From: Cafeteria roenbergensis | Lineage: Eukaryota; Sar; Bigyra; Bicosoecida; Cafeteriaceae | DNA: 64,000 nt | Reading direction: 5' to 3' | NCBI GenBank assembly: GCA_008330645.1 | Contig: VLTN01000025.1 | Location: 62,001 to 126,000, forward strand | Shown: piece by piece, positions 10,999 to 22,800 of the stretch | Position numbering within the stretch: position 1 is the stretch's first letter | Layout of the letters: each line of letters begins with the position of its first letter | The notes under the pieces: model-generated | Databases searched by the model: none | The model's input: only the letters and a program-made list of their open reading frames with translations | Told to the model about the DNA's origin: nothing | Made by a program: the position numbers and the translations under genes

Positions 10999-12706
10999 TG
11001 GCGGCCTCGGCTAGCACCCGCGCCGCCGCCTCCTCCGCCGCCCTTCGCTTGGCTGCCGCCTTGACCGCGGCGATGCGCGCGTCGATCGGCTCCATCTCGG
11101 GCAGCTGGGCGAGCAGGAACTCGCCGCAAGCGCGCTTCACGGACGCCTCGTCGCGCACCACCAGGCACCGCTCCACCGCGGCAACGTGGGTCACGTCCAG
11201 CATCTCCCAGGGCAGTGCCGCCGCGTAGCAGCGGACCGCCGCGGCGGCGCATCCCTCCGACCTGTCCTCGAGCAGCTGGCCCACGCGGTCGGAGAACTTG
11301 TCCCAAAAGTCCTCCAGCTTTCGGGCGATGTGCTCGTGGGACAGCAGCGTGGCCAGGCCGGACGCGGCGGTTTCGCGGACGGCGTCGTCCCTGTCAGAGA
11401 GGGCCCAGCCGATGTGACGGAGCTTGCGGTTGTCCGAGAAGCTTTCGGGGTCGGAGACCACCCACTGGGCGTAGGCCGCTGTGGACACCTGGCGAACGAG
11501 GGGGTCCGTGTCGCGGAAGCGGTGGGCGAAGACTGCCTCCCGCAGGATCTCCACGCTGGCGGCGAGCTGCCCGAGGTCATGGTCCTGCTGCCTGGCCTCC
11601 TCGCGCTTCTTGGCGGCGGCGGCGGAGGCGCGGCGGGCCTCGTCACGCTGCTTGGCAGACCGGGCGTCGGCCTGGAGCGCGGCGGCGTCGGCCTCGGCGG
11701 CGTCGGCGGCCGCCTTGGCCTCCAGGACGGCGCGCTCGGCAGCCGGCCGCAAGCGGCAGAGCCCCCCGCCAAACGCCATGCAAGCCGTCGTGGCGGCCAG
11801 GCGGAGCGGAGGCACCTCAGAGGTAGAGGCCTCAGCTGCCCAGCGAAACACGCCAGCAACCTCCGTGTCGGAGACCCTGGCAGGCCCGAGCGCTGCCGGC
11901 AGCGCTGCCATGAAGGCCTCGAAGCGGTCAGCCTGCTTGCGGTCCGGCGCCGTGGAGCGGTTCAGACACGACGCCACGGCCCGGCCGCTGGCGAAGGCGT
12001 CCCTTGCGTCGTCCATGAGCGCCTCGAGCTCGCGAGTCGCCTTGTCCGTCGCCTCCCACTCCTCCTCGTTATCGTCCTCGGGCTCGGAGCCGCACATTGC
12101 GAGGCAGCACGTGGTCGCGCTGGGGACCGTCACCTCGCCGATGAGCCCGGCCACCTGCGGGGTCGCGGCGCGAGTGCAGGGGTCGCCGCAGCAGGCGCAG
12201 CATTGGCGAGAGCCGGAGCGCACAGCCCAGCGGGGAGCAACGGCGAGCGCGCGCTCGGCGGCACCAGCGCACCAGCCACGCGCAAAAAGCGTGACCTCAC
12301 GTCAAACACGAGCTCGACAAACTCTCGCATCGCAGTGGCCCGACCGTCGGCCGCGACGACGCGGTCCGCCCACGTTTCGGCCAGCGGCATGATCGCACTG
12401 GAGCTGCTCCCCAGAATGGCGGCTGCGAGCGATGGCATGCCAGAGCGAGACGCGGGCGCGGGCGGGCGGGGCGTCGCCTCGGCGGAGAGGCGCTGCCAAA
12501 GCATGCGGCGTTCGAATGCGCTTGGGCGGCCGAACTGCAACAGTGGGCGACGGCCGCCAACCAGCGCACTCACCACTCAGGGAGGCCGCCCGCCGGTGCT
12601 GGTGCGCCGAGGACCGTCCCTTGGCGCCCCTGGCGCGGGGGGCGCGCCCGGCGCCGCCCTTGGCCCGCGCGGCGCGCGCTGCGGGCCGGCGCTTTGGCGG
12701 AGCCAT
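6845..12706 (-). CDS. SCC3: Cohesin subunit SCC3/STAG
   Basis: Three exons: 12706-12574, 12422-12301 and 12154-6845. The introns are GTGAGT...CGCAG (151 nt, phase 1) and GTGAGG...CCGCAG (146 nt, phase 0), giving about 1,854 aa from the conservative ATG. Conserved landmarks are the STAG-type segment around A-D-R-V-V-x-x-D (about 12340-12380) and the stromalin domain at about 11330-11550, with V-F-A-H-R-F-R-D-x-D-P-x-V-R-x-V and L-R-H-I-G-W-A-L-S-D-R-D-D-A-V-R-E. SCC3/STAG binds the kleisin RAD21 and is needed to load the cohesin ring. The C-terminal two thirds has long Ala/Glu-rich coiled and acidic stretches and a poly-serine run. The frame stays open upstream of 12706 through an acidic, serine-rich stretch and a basic segment typical of STAG N-termini. 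The true start is therefore probably further up, at 13195 or in a further exon; it must lie below 13344 if the divergent gene is right. Confidence 0.88.
10943..10994 (-). repeat. (CTG)n trinucleotide repeat inside SCC3 (poly-Ser)
   Basis: Some 16 consecutive CTG triplets on the + strand (AGC/CAG on the coding strand) encode a serine run between an Ala-rich region and a basic K-G-Q-A-S-G-R-K-G segment. It is a coding microsatellite, likely length-polymorphic, and lies outside the conserved stromalin core. Confidence 0.9.
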
Positions 12707-13343
12707 GGCGGCCTCGGGCTCGTGCTCGGGCTCCCCAGAGTCCTCGCCAGCCGGGCTGGCGGCGCCGTCGGCATCGAACTCGTCGGCATCGCTGTCGGAG
12801 TCGTCGCTGCTCTCCTCGTCCGAGGAGGCGACGGGCGATGCCGGGGGGGATGCGGTCTTGCGCTCGCCGCGCACATTGCGACCGGAGCCCGCCTTCCCGC
12901 GGCGCCTGCGGGGCGCAATCAAGAGGACTCGCGCGCGCAGCTCATTGCGCCGATGCTGCACCGGACGATTCGCCAGGCGGCTGCGGGATGCCGCCGCTGC
13001 GTGCCGGCGGGGAGCGCTGCGCGATCGGCCGGGCACATTCAATCTCACCCCGACTGCGCGGCGCGCCCCGCGCGCGTGGGAGAGCCTCCCTCCGGCCTCG
13101 CGGCCGGCGGGCTGACAACCATGCCGGATCGGTCCACCGGCTTGCGCGAGCGCTGCGGCCTGGACGCCATCGCCCCGGCGCCTGCGCTGGTGCATCGCCG
13201 GGCGACTGCCGCCTCCGTTGCCGGCAGAGCCGGGTGCAGTTCGCAGGTTGGTCAATTGCGCGTTTTTTTGCAAGGCATGTCGCCGGCGGCGGATCCCAGG
13301 CCGGGCGCCGATGGCACCTGGAGCGAGGGCTGCCCGGGTCGGA
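12707..13343. other. Head-to-head interval SCC3 / 13344 gene; holds SCC3 N-terminal coding extension
   Basis: From 12707 to about 12930 the minus strand is very probably coding: it has a run of D/E/S residues followed by proline-serine segments, in frame with SCC3. Beyond that the minus frame stays open but loses protein-like character. A CCGCAG acceptor motif on the minus strand near 12900 could start this exon. No other gene is apparent. Confidence 0.45.
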
Positions 13344-16300
13344 ATGATCGGGCGCTCGTCGGCTCCCTCAGCAGCTCTGAAGGGTGCGGCGGGCCGCAAG
13401 GCGGGCGTGCCGGCAATCGGCCACACCCGCCTCCCGCATGCCGCGGCCTTCTCGGATCCCTCGGGGGAGAGCGGCAGGGACGCCAGCTGCACGCTCCAAG
13501 CGGCAGTGCGAGGCGGCCTCATCGGCATTGTGCCTGGGCAGGCGGGCGGCGCGACAAGGAGGCGGCGGGCGTCCATCGGGGCGCCCGGCATGACGTGAGC
13601 TCGGCCCCCCTCCTCCCCCAGCTGCAGTCGACCGAGTGCCGTTGCGGTCACGCTCCGTGCTTGCGCCACTGGCCGGGAAGCCGCCCCCCGCCCCCCGCGC
13701 CCCTGCCAAGGGGATCGTGTGCGTGTGCGTGTGCCAGGGTCCCTGACGGTCCGGGGACGGCGCGGGCGAGTCGGACCCCGCGGGCGATGGCCGTCTGAGA
13801 GTGGTGTCGCGAGCAAAGCGCCACTCGCCCCTCCGGCGCACGTGGGTCGCCCCCTCCCCCCGCCCCAACGCGCCCGCCGTGCGGACGCCCCCCCTGCCCT
13901 GCCCCCCCGGGCCGCTGGGTGCCTGCGACTGCAGCCTGCCGCGCCAGTTGGCCCAGCGCCGCACCGTGTGGGGCCGTTTGCCGTGCGGGCGCGGAGCTGG
14001 CCACTGACCGCCGGCCGCGGCGAGGGCGGTCACGAGGCCGTCGCAGAGCCTCTGGTCGCTCGTCGACTGGCCAAGCGAGGCGAGCGCGCTGACACAGCAG
14101 CACCCGCGTGAACGCCAGCTGGCGGCCAGCGCCGAGCCGCCCGCCACGCGCCTGCTGCCGTCGGGCCTTCGGTCTTGTTTCGCAGTCCGGCTTCCAGCAG
14201 GAGCTCGCTGAGCGCGTACGACCCGCCTTCGTCGGCCAGATCCTCTTCGGTCGCCAAAGTACGAGCACGCGAGGCGCTGATGGAATCGTTCCGCGCACCC
14301 CCGGCCCGGCGCAGCAGCGTGATGCGGCACGCGCATGAGTGGGTGAGCACAGGCGGCTCGCAACGCGCCAGCCCCCGCGGAGCGGCGGCCGAAACCCAGT
14401 GGTGAACGCGCCTGGTTTCGAGGTGCCGCCCGTCGGGCCGCCGCGATTCGGCAGACATGGCAAACCTCGAGCCCCTTGGGCAGGGGGGGAGAGGGGGGGC
14501 GGGGCGCTTTGCACGAGGCGGCAGTGCCTTGGCAGTCCTGCCCCAGCAGCGGCAGGTCGGGCAGGCGCAATGCCCGACAGGCTTGGGGCGCCGATCCCGC
14601 TGCCCTTCGTGCCTTTCGCTGCGCCCGCCCTGGAGTGAGCCGCCCGCCCCAGCCGCCTGCCGTCCGCCAGGGTTTCCTCATCGCTGGTCGCGCGTCCCTG
14701 TTCCCGCTGCAGGCTGAGAAGCACTCCCCGTCGGCCGGTGCGCGGGGAAACCGGCGAGACGGACGCCAAGTGTCCCCGCAGCACATGCCGGGCTCTTCGT
14801 TCGCCCGGTCTCCCACCGGGCGGGGCAACTACCCGTGGGCGGAAAGCCGGAGACGCCAGCGCGCCGCCAGCGCGAGCCGTGGCGAGCCGCACCACGGGCG
14901 CAGGCTGTCAGCGACGGAGGACGGCATGCTGGCCGCGGCTGTCAGCGCGCAGATGTGGTTCGTGCCCTCCAGCACGTCCAGGCCGCCGCCGACTGCCGAC
15001 GCCATCCTAGGGGGCGTTCGCTCGCCGTCTCATGCAAGGGGGGATGTGGTTCGTCGCAGGAGGCACACGGGCGAGCGCGTTGCGGTGCCCAACAGCCCCG
15101 CGACGCTCCACGCTGCGCCGGGGCGGCGCCCCAGGGCGCGCCAGGTCGCGCAGACCCCGGTGACGGACCGCAGCGGTCGCCACCGCGTCCGGCGCTCGGC
15201 ATCGGCGGAGAGGGGCCCTCGCCGCAGCGCGGCGGCCGCCGACAGCCCCCGCGCCACGTCCGGCAGGCCAGGCGGCCGCAGGCGCAACAGCATTGGGGGC
15301 TCCCCGGCCGTGTCGTCCTCCGCGTACGGCCGCCACCAGCAGGTGCAGCGCCGCTACGCCGGCGAGGAGGAGCGGAAGCAGGCCGACCCTGGGGACGCCG
15401 CCGCGGTGGGAGCGCGCCTGCGGGCGCTGGAGCGGCTCGTGGGGTCAGGGCAGGCGCAGGGCCGCGGCCTCACGGCAGCGCTCTCGCGTCTGGCTCGCCA
15501 GGGCGGCCTCATCGACCCCGACGAGGACGCCAGCAGCGGGGGCCTTCACAGGCGCGCGACGGCGGCTGCAGCGGCGGCGGCTGCCGCAGCCGCTGCCCAC
15601 CCGCGAGCAAGGGACGCCTCCTCGTCCGGTCCGCGCACCCCCTTCCGCCGCTCTCACTCCATGGAGCCCCGCCGCAGACCTGCGGACTCGGCCGCCGCAC
15701 CAGCCCACCGGGCAGAGCTCTTCTCGCCCATCGGCGGCCACGTGGCCGCGGCGCTGGACTCGCCGCCGCCCCCTCCGCCTCCGCCCGCCGACCGCGCGAC
15801 CAACGGGGGTCCCGCTGCCGCCCTGGCTTCTGGCGCCTCCGCTGACGAGGCTTCGCATCCCAACGCCTCCCTGCCGGCCGACGAGCAGCTGGACAGCGCG
15901 GCCCCCTTGTCGGCCCGTCTCGCTGCGGTCGAGCGCTCCATCAGCGCCCGCCTCGCTGCCATTGACAGGCAGGTTCAGCAAGACGTCATCGACGCCGGAT
16001 ACGCAGCTGATGCCCGCGGCGGCGCGGCAGAGCCCACCACGGCTGCCGGCTTGCGGGCGGAGCGGCAGCGCCGCTTCCACGACCAGCGACACTGGGGCTC
16101 CGACCTTGGCCACCCAGCCGCCGCGCCGGCCCCAGTCCCGGTGGGCCGCTCGTCCGCCGCGGCCCCGTCATCGGCTGCAGCGCCCGCGTCTGCCACGTCT
16201 GCCGCGCCGGTCTCAGCCTCGGCCGCAGCCCCTGATGGCCAGCACCCCTCCGATACCCTCGCCACGCGCCCGGACGACGCGGCCTCGCGCGCGATGCCCC

Positions 16301-17592
16301 AGTCCGACGGCGGCCGAGCCACGCCGCTCCGCCTGGGGCAAGACCACCCGGAGACTGCGACTGCAGCTGCAACTACAACCAATGCTGCTGCTGCTGCTGC
16401 ACAGCCGCTGGCTCCAGCGCCTGAAGCAGCATCACCGCGCGAGCCGGCTCAGGCTCAAGCGCAGGCGGCTGCCCCGGCGCAGGGTCGCGGCTTCCCGGCA
16501 CGCGAGCCCCCCTCCGCCCCTGTGAGCGCCTCGGCCATCCGCGCCGCTGCCATGGCCGGCCCAGCGGACCACAACTCCGCACCTCCTGCGGGTGCCGCTG
16601 CGTCTGCGGCCAGCACTGCAGAGGGCGGCTCCGCCGAGCCTCCAGCAGCGCGCCCGCTGGCCCCCACCCCGCCCGTCCCAACAACATCCGCCCCTGCCCC
16701 GTCCCGCGCGCTCGCGACTGCCAAGGCTGCCCCCACGCCGCAGCCGCCGCCAGCCCTGTCCGCCGGCCTCCGCGACCGGCCCACCTCCCGCTTCTCGTCG
16801 CTCGCCGCCTCCCTCACCACCCACCGCCGCCCGTCCACGGGCCTGCCCGACGCCTCCGCCCTCCGCCAGCTCCTCGCCGCGGACGAGGCCGCCGGGCCCG
16901 GCCACTCCGCCCTCAGCGTCACGGACGAGGAGCGAGACCGCATCTGGCGCGCCGAGCGGGAGCGCGATGCCGCCAAGAGCAGGGCCTCGGCCGCCGAGCG
17001 GGCCGCGATGGTCGGCGCTCGCGCTCTCATCAACTATGGCTCGCTGGCAGTCTACCGCAAGCGGTACGGCGACCAGCCAGGGGTGGCGCTGGCCGGCCAG
17101 GGGTCTGCTGCAGCGGCGGCCGTCTCCGCCGCCGACGCTGCCGCCGGAAGCGGCACCAACGGGACCCCGGCAGAGCCCAAGCTCGCGTCGGCGACATCCA
17201 AAACTGCGAGCGGCGTGCAGGCCGCACCAGTTTCGTCGCCCCGCCGCCTCTCGCGCGCACCGCGGGACGTGGACGTGTCCGTCAAGGACGCTGCCGCGGC
17301 GCCGCGCCGCTCCTCCTCGGCCACGCGCGCTCCAGCCGACCGCTCCGCGACGCGGCTGGCCGACGAGGCCTTCAGCCGGCGACTCACCTCGGTCCGCCAG
17401 GGCGCCGGCCGCAGCCAGTCCGCGCACCGCCGCGCCACGATCGGCGGGTCGCGCCACGCCGCGCCCTCGTCAGTGAGGGTGGGCGGCAAGGGCAAGCCGA
17501 AGATCCGTCGCTCCCTCGCGGACATCGTGCGCGCGTCGCGGGCCCTCACCACGGACGCGGACGGAAACTTCGTAATTGCCAAGGCGCAATGA
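13344..17592 (+). CDS. Unrecognised disordered basic protein, three exons
   Basis: Not recognised. Proposed exons are 13344-13594, 14186-14342 and 14782-17592, about 1,072 aa. Donors at 13595 and 14343 are both GTGAGC, acceptors end TTCGCAG and CCGCAG, and the phases agree (2/2 and 0/0). An alternative start for exon 3 is 14713, also in phase. The protein is low-complexity, rich in Arg, Ser, Ala and Pro, with many R-R-x-S motifs. Two more structured stretches stand out: around 15360-15540 (E-E-E-R-K-Q-A-D followed by a leucine-rich helix) and 16915-17080 (an E-R-D-R-I-W-R-A-E-R-E-R-D-A-A-K coiled segment leading to G-S-L-A-V-Y-R-K-R-Y). The last 40 residues are basic. A cytoskeletal or centrosomal scaffold is conceivable, but no domain supports it. 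Exon 3 is secure; the first two exons are inferred. Confidence 0.65.
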
Positions 17593-18086
17593 GCAGGCAC
17601 AGGACTGGCTCGGCTGCAAGCAGCTGCGCGGGTCGTCGCGCGGCGGCGGCGCGCGATGGTCGCGAAAGCCCCCATCCGTCTTGTAGCGCGCCGCCCGACC
17701 GCCTTCGCCCGCGCGTGTGCGCGCTTCACACGCGCCGCGGCAATCCTTGACCCATGTGCTTCGGGTATGCCCCCGCTCCACCCCCCTCCCCGGTTCGCTC
17801 GATCCGTTCTTGCGTGGACAACATTGATGATGCACCACGAACTCGCACTCTGACTGGCCGGCGCGCACGCAACTCTGCCCCCCCCCCCCCCCCCCACGCA
17901 CAGCCTGTCAAGTCCCCGCGATGGCACGTGGCGAGCGCGCTGCAGCTTGTTGTCTCACGACGGCACGCGCCACCAAAGCACTTGACCTCGGGACGCTGCA
18001 GAGCAGCGCGTGGTGCGCGGCCGACTGCCGAATTTAGCCCCGCCCGGGCGAGCGGCCGAGCCCCACTGACCGCAGCGACGGCAGCC
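17593..18086. other. Intergenic region with a 17-nt C tract
   Basis: The tandem spacer between the 13344 gene and the thioredoxin-like gene. A run of about 17 C lies at 17878-17894, some 190 bp before the next start codon. An in-frame extension of the downstream gene could be read to about 17754, but it crosses the C tract and looks non-coding. Confidence 0.6.
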
Positions 18087-19511
18087 ATGGCGGGCGTACG
18101 GCGCGCCATCGCTCGTATGGGGGAGTCAGTGTCTCCCGCGCGCTTTGCGATCAGCGGCCTCGCCACCGCTGGGCTCTTTGTGCTCGGGGCGAGGATGCGC
18201 AAGCGGGAGGAAGCGGCCGCGGCCGTCAAGAGCGCAAACGGCCTGCCGTTTGTGCCAGCTGCACCGCCCGCGCCCACGCAGGAAGCGGCCGCGGGCAGCG
18301 ACGCCAAGACAAGCTCGCCGCCCGGGAAGGTTTCCGAGGGGAACGCGGCCGACACGAAATCGAGCGCCGCCAGCGAGGCAGGCGCCGGCCCCGACAAGGA
18401 GCCAGATGCGCCGCACGCCGGCAGCGAAGGCGCAGCCGCCGCGGGCAAGGACGCGGGCGAGGGCGGCAAGGACGGGGAGGCCGAGGAGCCCGTGGCGTTC
18501 AAGGAGGACCGGCCAGAAAACGACCGCGACCCCTTTGCGCCCGCCGTGTACAAGGTGGTGTACGACTCCTTCGACGAGCTGGTGATCGACGGGGAGGCTG
18601 CCGACCTGGACGTGGTGGTGCACATGTACCAGGAGGGCTGCATGGCTTGCTCGGCGCTTGCGCCGCGGACCCGCATGATCGCGAAGCTGCTTGCTGGCCA
18701 CAGCATGGGCAAGCGCGTCCGCGTGTGCATGGTCAACGCGACGGCCAACAACCCGCTGCCGCCCACCATCGAGAGCCGGGCATTCCCGCGCCTCGTCGTG
18801 TTCCCCAAGGGCGCCAAGGACAGCCCCGTGGCCATTCGCATGCTCGAGCGCGAGGAGGGTGGCCGCCGCGGCCTCCCCACAGTCCTGGACATTCTGGAGC
18901 TGATCGAGGCCACGTCGGGCACGCGCTTCCGCGTGACCCCGCAGCTGCGGGCAGAGGCGCAGCGGCTGGAGGCCGAGGCAGAGACGCTCAACAGCCTCGT
19001 CATCCGCGCGGGCGGGCTCACCGGAATGCACTACGTGTTCAACGACCTGGTGGAGAGCGGGCCGGCGTCGGACGGCATGCGCAAGGCCTGGGACCGCTTC
19101 GGCTCGCGGGCAGAGTTGGCCTTCAAGGCCTGCGAATCGCTGTCCAAGGAGGGTGCAGCCCGCCAGCTGGACAGCGTCGTGGGCAAGGCGGAGATGGGCC
19201 TCGCTGCCGCTGCGGACCAGGTTGACACAGACTCGCTCTTCGAGCGCGTGCGGCGCAGGCGGCGCGCCAGGCTGGCCGCGGCAGCGGGGAAGGAGCCAGA
19301 GGCGGATCCGAGCGCGGGGGTGGCGCCTCCCGCGATGGCGATGGCGAACATGCTGATGCTGCAGCGCATGCGCGTGCAGCAGACTGCAGAGGACGGCACG
19401 CCGGAGTGCGCTGCCATGTGCGAGCGCTCGGAGCTGCGCATCGGCCTGGCCATGGCCACGCTCGCGGCGCGCCTGGAGGACGCTCGGCCTGAGGCGATGG
19501 GCCGGGCCTAG
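18087..19511 (+). CDS. Membrane-anchored thioredoxin-like protein
   Basis: Single exon, about 474 aa. The start at 18087 has a strong context (GCAGCCATGG). Residues about 16-35 form a hydrophobic segment followed by R-M-R-K-R, a likely N-terminal anchor or signal anchor. Residues 40-145 are a disordered Ala/Glu/Lys-rich linker. A thioredoxin-like fold follows, with the core around V-V-V-H-M-Y and a redox-type C-x-x-C (C-M-A-C), then a cis-proline-like R-A-F-P-R-L-V-V-F segment. The C-terminal 200 residues are helical and not recognised. The layout resembles anchored PDI-related proteins, but the compartment cannot be told from the sequence and there is no KDEL-type ending. Activity is inferred from the CxxC only. 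Confidence 0.75.
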   Translation: MAGVRRAIARMGESVSPARFAISGLATAGLFVLGARMRKREEAAAAVKSANGLPFVPAAPPAPTQEAAAGSDAKTSSPPGKVSEGNAADTKSSAASEAGAGPDKEPDAPHAGSEGAAAAGKDAGEGGKDGEAEEPVAFKEDRPENDRDPFAPAVYKVVYDSFDELVIDGEAADLDVVVHMYQEGCMACSALAPRTRMIAKLLAGHSMGKRVRVCMVNATANNPLPPTIESRAFPRLVVFPKGAKDSPVAIRMLEREEGGRRGLPTVLDILELIEATSGTRFRVTPQLRAEAQRLEAEAETLNSLVIRAGGLTGMHYVFNDLVESGPASDGMRKAWDRFGSRAELAFKACESLSKEGAARQLDSVVGKAEMGLAAAADQVDTDSLFERVRRRRRARLAAAAGKEPEADPSAGVAPPAMAMANMLMLQRMRVQQTAEDGTPECAAMCERSELRIGLAMATLAARLEDARPEAMGRA

Positions 19512-19861
19512 GCGCCCGCCGGGTTGGGCCGTGCCGTGCCGTGCCGTGCCGTGCCGTGCTGCGCCTGCCGTGGCGGCAAACGGGAAAGGCAGAGTGCGGG
19601 CCGTGCGCGTGCGAGCGGGTGTGACGTGGCCGCAGCACGCATGAGCCGACCAAGCCGCAATGCTTGCAATCATGCACTCGCTGTTGTCCGGCCACAAGCG
19701 GCAAAACCAGCCCCAGAAGCACACAGTCGCGGGCGCAAATCTCAGCAAACCCACCTCGCACAGCCGCGGCGGATGGCCTCCTCTTCCCCTTCCCGGCTCC
19801 CACCTCCCTCCACACGCCTACTCAAGCGCCCGTGTGCGCGCGTGCACTCACAGGCGCCTCC
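19512..19861. repeat. Tail-to-tail spacer with (GTGCC)6
   Basis: A 350-bp spacer between the stops of the thioredoxin-like gene and the HECT gene. Six tandem GTGCC pentamers (the last is GTGCT) lie at 19531-19560, just after the upstream stop codon. Nothing else is seen; both 3' UTRs lie here. Confidence 0.8.
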
Positions 19862-22800
19862 TCACGCGATGAGGTAGCCCGAGGCCAGGCCCTCCGTCAC
19901 GCTGAGGAGCAGCTTCTTGCGCATGATCTCCTTGCTGGTGTAGGCGGGGCAGTTGAGCTGGAAGAAGCAGGTGTGCGCCTCGATGAGCGAGTCGTCCGGC
20001 GAGCCGGACCGGCCGGCGAAGGGGAGGAAGCGGAACGCCAGGCTGCTGCCGTGGGAGGTGCGCCAGGCGTCCTCGCCCGTGGGCAGGCGCGAGCGCCCCC
20101 ACGCGTACCGGATGACCTGCTGGCGCTCCCGGTTGGACAGCTCGTCCATCACCTCCCAGAAGAACTTGACAGTCTTGTGGCTGGCGTCGTAGGGCGGCTG
20201 GTACACTGTGTGGGCCTTGAGCACGGCCACGTCGACCACGTCAGAACCGCACACGAAGGTGCGGAGGTCGCGCCCCCCCAGCATGGGCAGCACCCGGGCC
20301 GGGACCATGGAGCAGAGGCCAGCGCGCATCATGCGGGCGGCGGGGGCCCACCGACGCAGCCGCGCCTGCACCACCAGGGTCACAAAGGCGGCGCGGCTCG
20401 CCGGCAGAACAAGCCGGCGCTCCCCGCCCTGCACCAGCGGGGCCCCGTCCCCGCCGGGCAGCGAGTCCACGAAGCGCAGGCCGCCGAAGCGCGTCACGAA
20501 CGCGGCGTCGTCGGCGGGCAGGCCGGCCAGGGCCGCGTCCAGCGCCTCGTCGTCGCCCAGCACCGCTCCGTCCAGCAGCAGCGCGGCAACTGCCTCGGCC
20601 GCCTCGGCGCCAGACACGCCCCCCCCGCCAGCGGCGCCGTCCCCCGCGCCGCGCGATGCGTCGCGGCCCGCCGGCGGCATCCAGTCCTCGACAGAGCGCA
20701 GGAGGGCCACAACGGCGCCGTCTGCGCCGGCCAGGTCCTCCATCCCGACCGTGTCCCCCGCCACCAGCCGCCACACCACCGGCGCCAGCTCGAAGGGCAT
20801 GCAGAAGCGGAAGCGCAGCGACACCCCCATCATCACGCCCACGAAGCGGAAGAGCGCACTGGCCGCCTCGTTGGTCCTCGCGGGGTTGGGAGCGAACTCG
20901 GGCTCCGCGGCCGGGTCGGCGGCGCAGCTGGGCGTTCTCACGAAGAGGTCGACGCCCGCCTCCCTGCCGGGGGGCGGAAAGAGGTCCTCGCACATGTCGG
21001 TGAGCGTTCCGCGGAACAGGCCCCCGGCGTCGATGCCCTCCTGGCCCTTGAAGGCGACGCGGAAGAGGCACTCGCTGCCGTCGAGGTCCCCGCGCAGGTC
21101 CGAGGCGGGGTGGCGGGACAGGTGCTCGTAGACCTGCACGAAGAGGCAGCGGCTGGTCTCGGGGCGGCAGCGGCCGGCGGCCAGAGCGGCCGTGGCCTCG
21201 TCGTGGTCGAGCAGCAGCGCGGACCCGAACGTCCCGCTGCGCTTGGTGGCCTTGACCGCCGCGTTGACCACCTTCTCCTTGGTATGCGCGAAGACGAGGT
21301 GGGCGGCGCCGCGGAGGAGGGCCCCCATCGACGCGGGGCCGAGGGCGCCGGTGGCGTCGACGAGGCGCAGGCAGCGGGCGAGCAGGGCGTTGGCCAGGCG
21401 GAGCAGCGCGAAGCGGCGGCGGACGGACGCGTCGTCCTCAAAGGCCAGCGCTGGGAAGGATGACTTGTCCCGCGCTGTGAGGGTGAGCGCCTTGGCGTCA
21501 AGGGCGGGAACGGACTTTTCGGCGGCGCGGGCCGCGCCCGAGAGCCAGGCAATGAGCTCCTCGTCCATGGCGCGCGTCCACTCCGCGCTGGAGCGGTGCG
21601 CTGCCGCCAGGCGGGCCGCCGACACGGCCGAGGGCTCCCCGCCCTCGGCCTCGGCCACCGCGCGAGCCATCCACGGGTCGGGAATGCGGCCGAGGCGGGG
21701 CGAGGACGCCGCGCAGCGGGCTGCCGACGCCAGCGGCTTGAACAGCTCCCGGGCCAGCGCCAGCGCCTCGAGCTCCGGGAGGGAGGCGACGTCGGGCGAG
21801 GCGAGGTCCTTGCCGGCGGCCAGCGGCGGCGACCACGTGGAGGGGTCGGAGAGCGGGTTCCAGACGCCGCCGGCGGCACCCGCGCCGGCCGCGGAGCTGC
21901 TCACGTCCACGGGGCAGAAGAGCGGCGTGGCGAAGACGGCGCGGGCGGCGTGCGCCGAGGCCGCCATCTCGAGTGCGTGCTGCAGCTGGATGGGAGGGAA
22001 GAGGCGCTCGGCGGCGCCCGCGGCGGAGGAGAGCAGGGCGAGCGCCGACCGGCCGATGGAGGCGAAGGCGGTGAGATCGGGCGCGTCAGAGGCCGAGAAG
22101 TACTGCGGGCAGGCGAGCACGGAGCTCACCAGCGCGAGCACGGCGGGCTTGAACGGGGCGTCGGGGGTGCGGAGGAAGCGCACCATGGCGCCGAGCATGT
22201 CGCCTGTGTGGAGCGCGCCGGCGCGCAGCGTGGCCTCCGGGAGGGCTTCCCTGACCAGGTAGGTGAGGAGCCAGCATGCCCACTCCAGGGACGGCTCGCG
22301 GCGGATGTCGGGCTCCGCCGACCAGCTGACGCCGCGAAGACCGCGCACGGTGCAGCGGAGGCCGTACCGCTCCCGTGAGTCGGTGCTGGAGGCCGCGGTC
22401 GCGGCGTCGGGGCCGCGCACCACGGCGTAGAGTGTGTTTACGGGGGCGAGGAAGGGGCGGAAGGCGTGCGGGGGGCCCTGCCTACGCGCCACCATGCGCG
22501 TGCACTGCTCGTCGGCGAAGAACATGACGCTGCAGGCAGGGTCGGCGACGGGCGTGCGGCAGCGCTCGTTGAAGGCCACGAACAGCGCCGACGCGCCCTC
22601 GATGGCGACCTTGAGCTTCTCCACGCCGGGCCGCATCGGGTGGCTCGACTCCACGAGGCGGAGCCATCCCGAGCGGCCGGTGCTGGCCGTCATGGCCCGC
22701 GTGGCCTCGCCCATGGTGGCCGCGCAGTCGGCGATGAGCAGCCGGGACATGGTTTCGCGCGGGCCGGCGCTGGCCGCCTCCAGGCCGGGCCGCGAGCCGC

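Noticed and set aside
14030-14458. Minus-strand frame containing a leucine-rich stretch (S-Y-A-L-S-E-L-L-L-E-A-G)
   Set aside because: It is antisense to the plus-strand exon 14186-14342, which has consensus splice sites and phase agreement with its neighbours; the minus frame has no matching splice sites.
17754-18086. N-terminal extension of the thioredoxin-like gene
   Set aside because: Would run through a 17-nt C tract and give a low-quality sequence; the ATG at 18087 has a strong context and starts a clear anchor segment.
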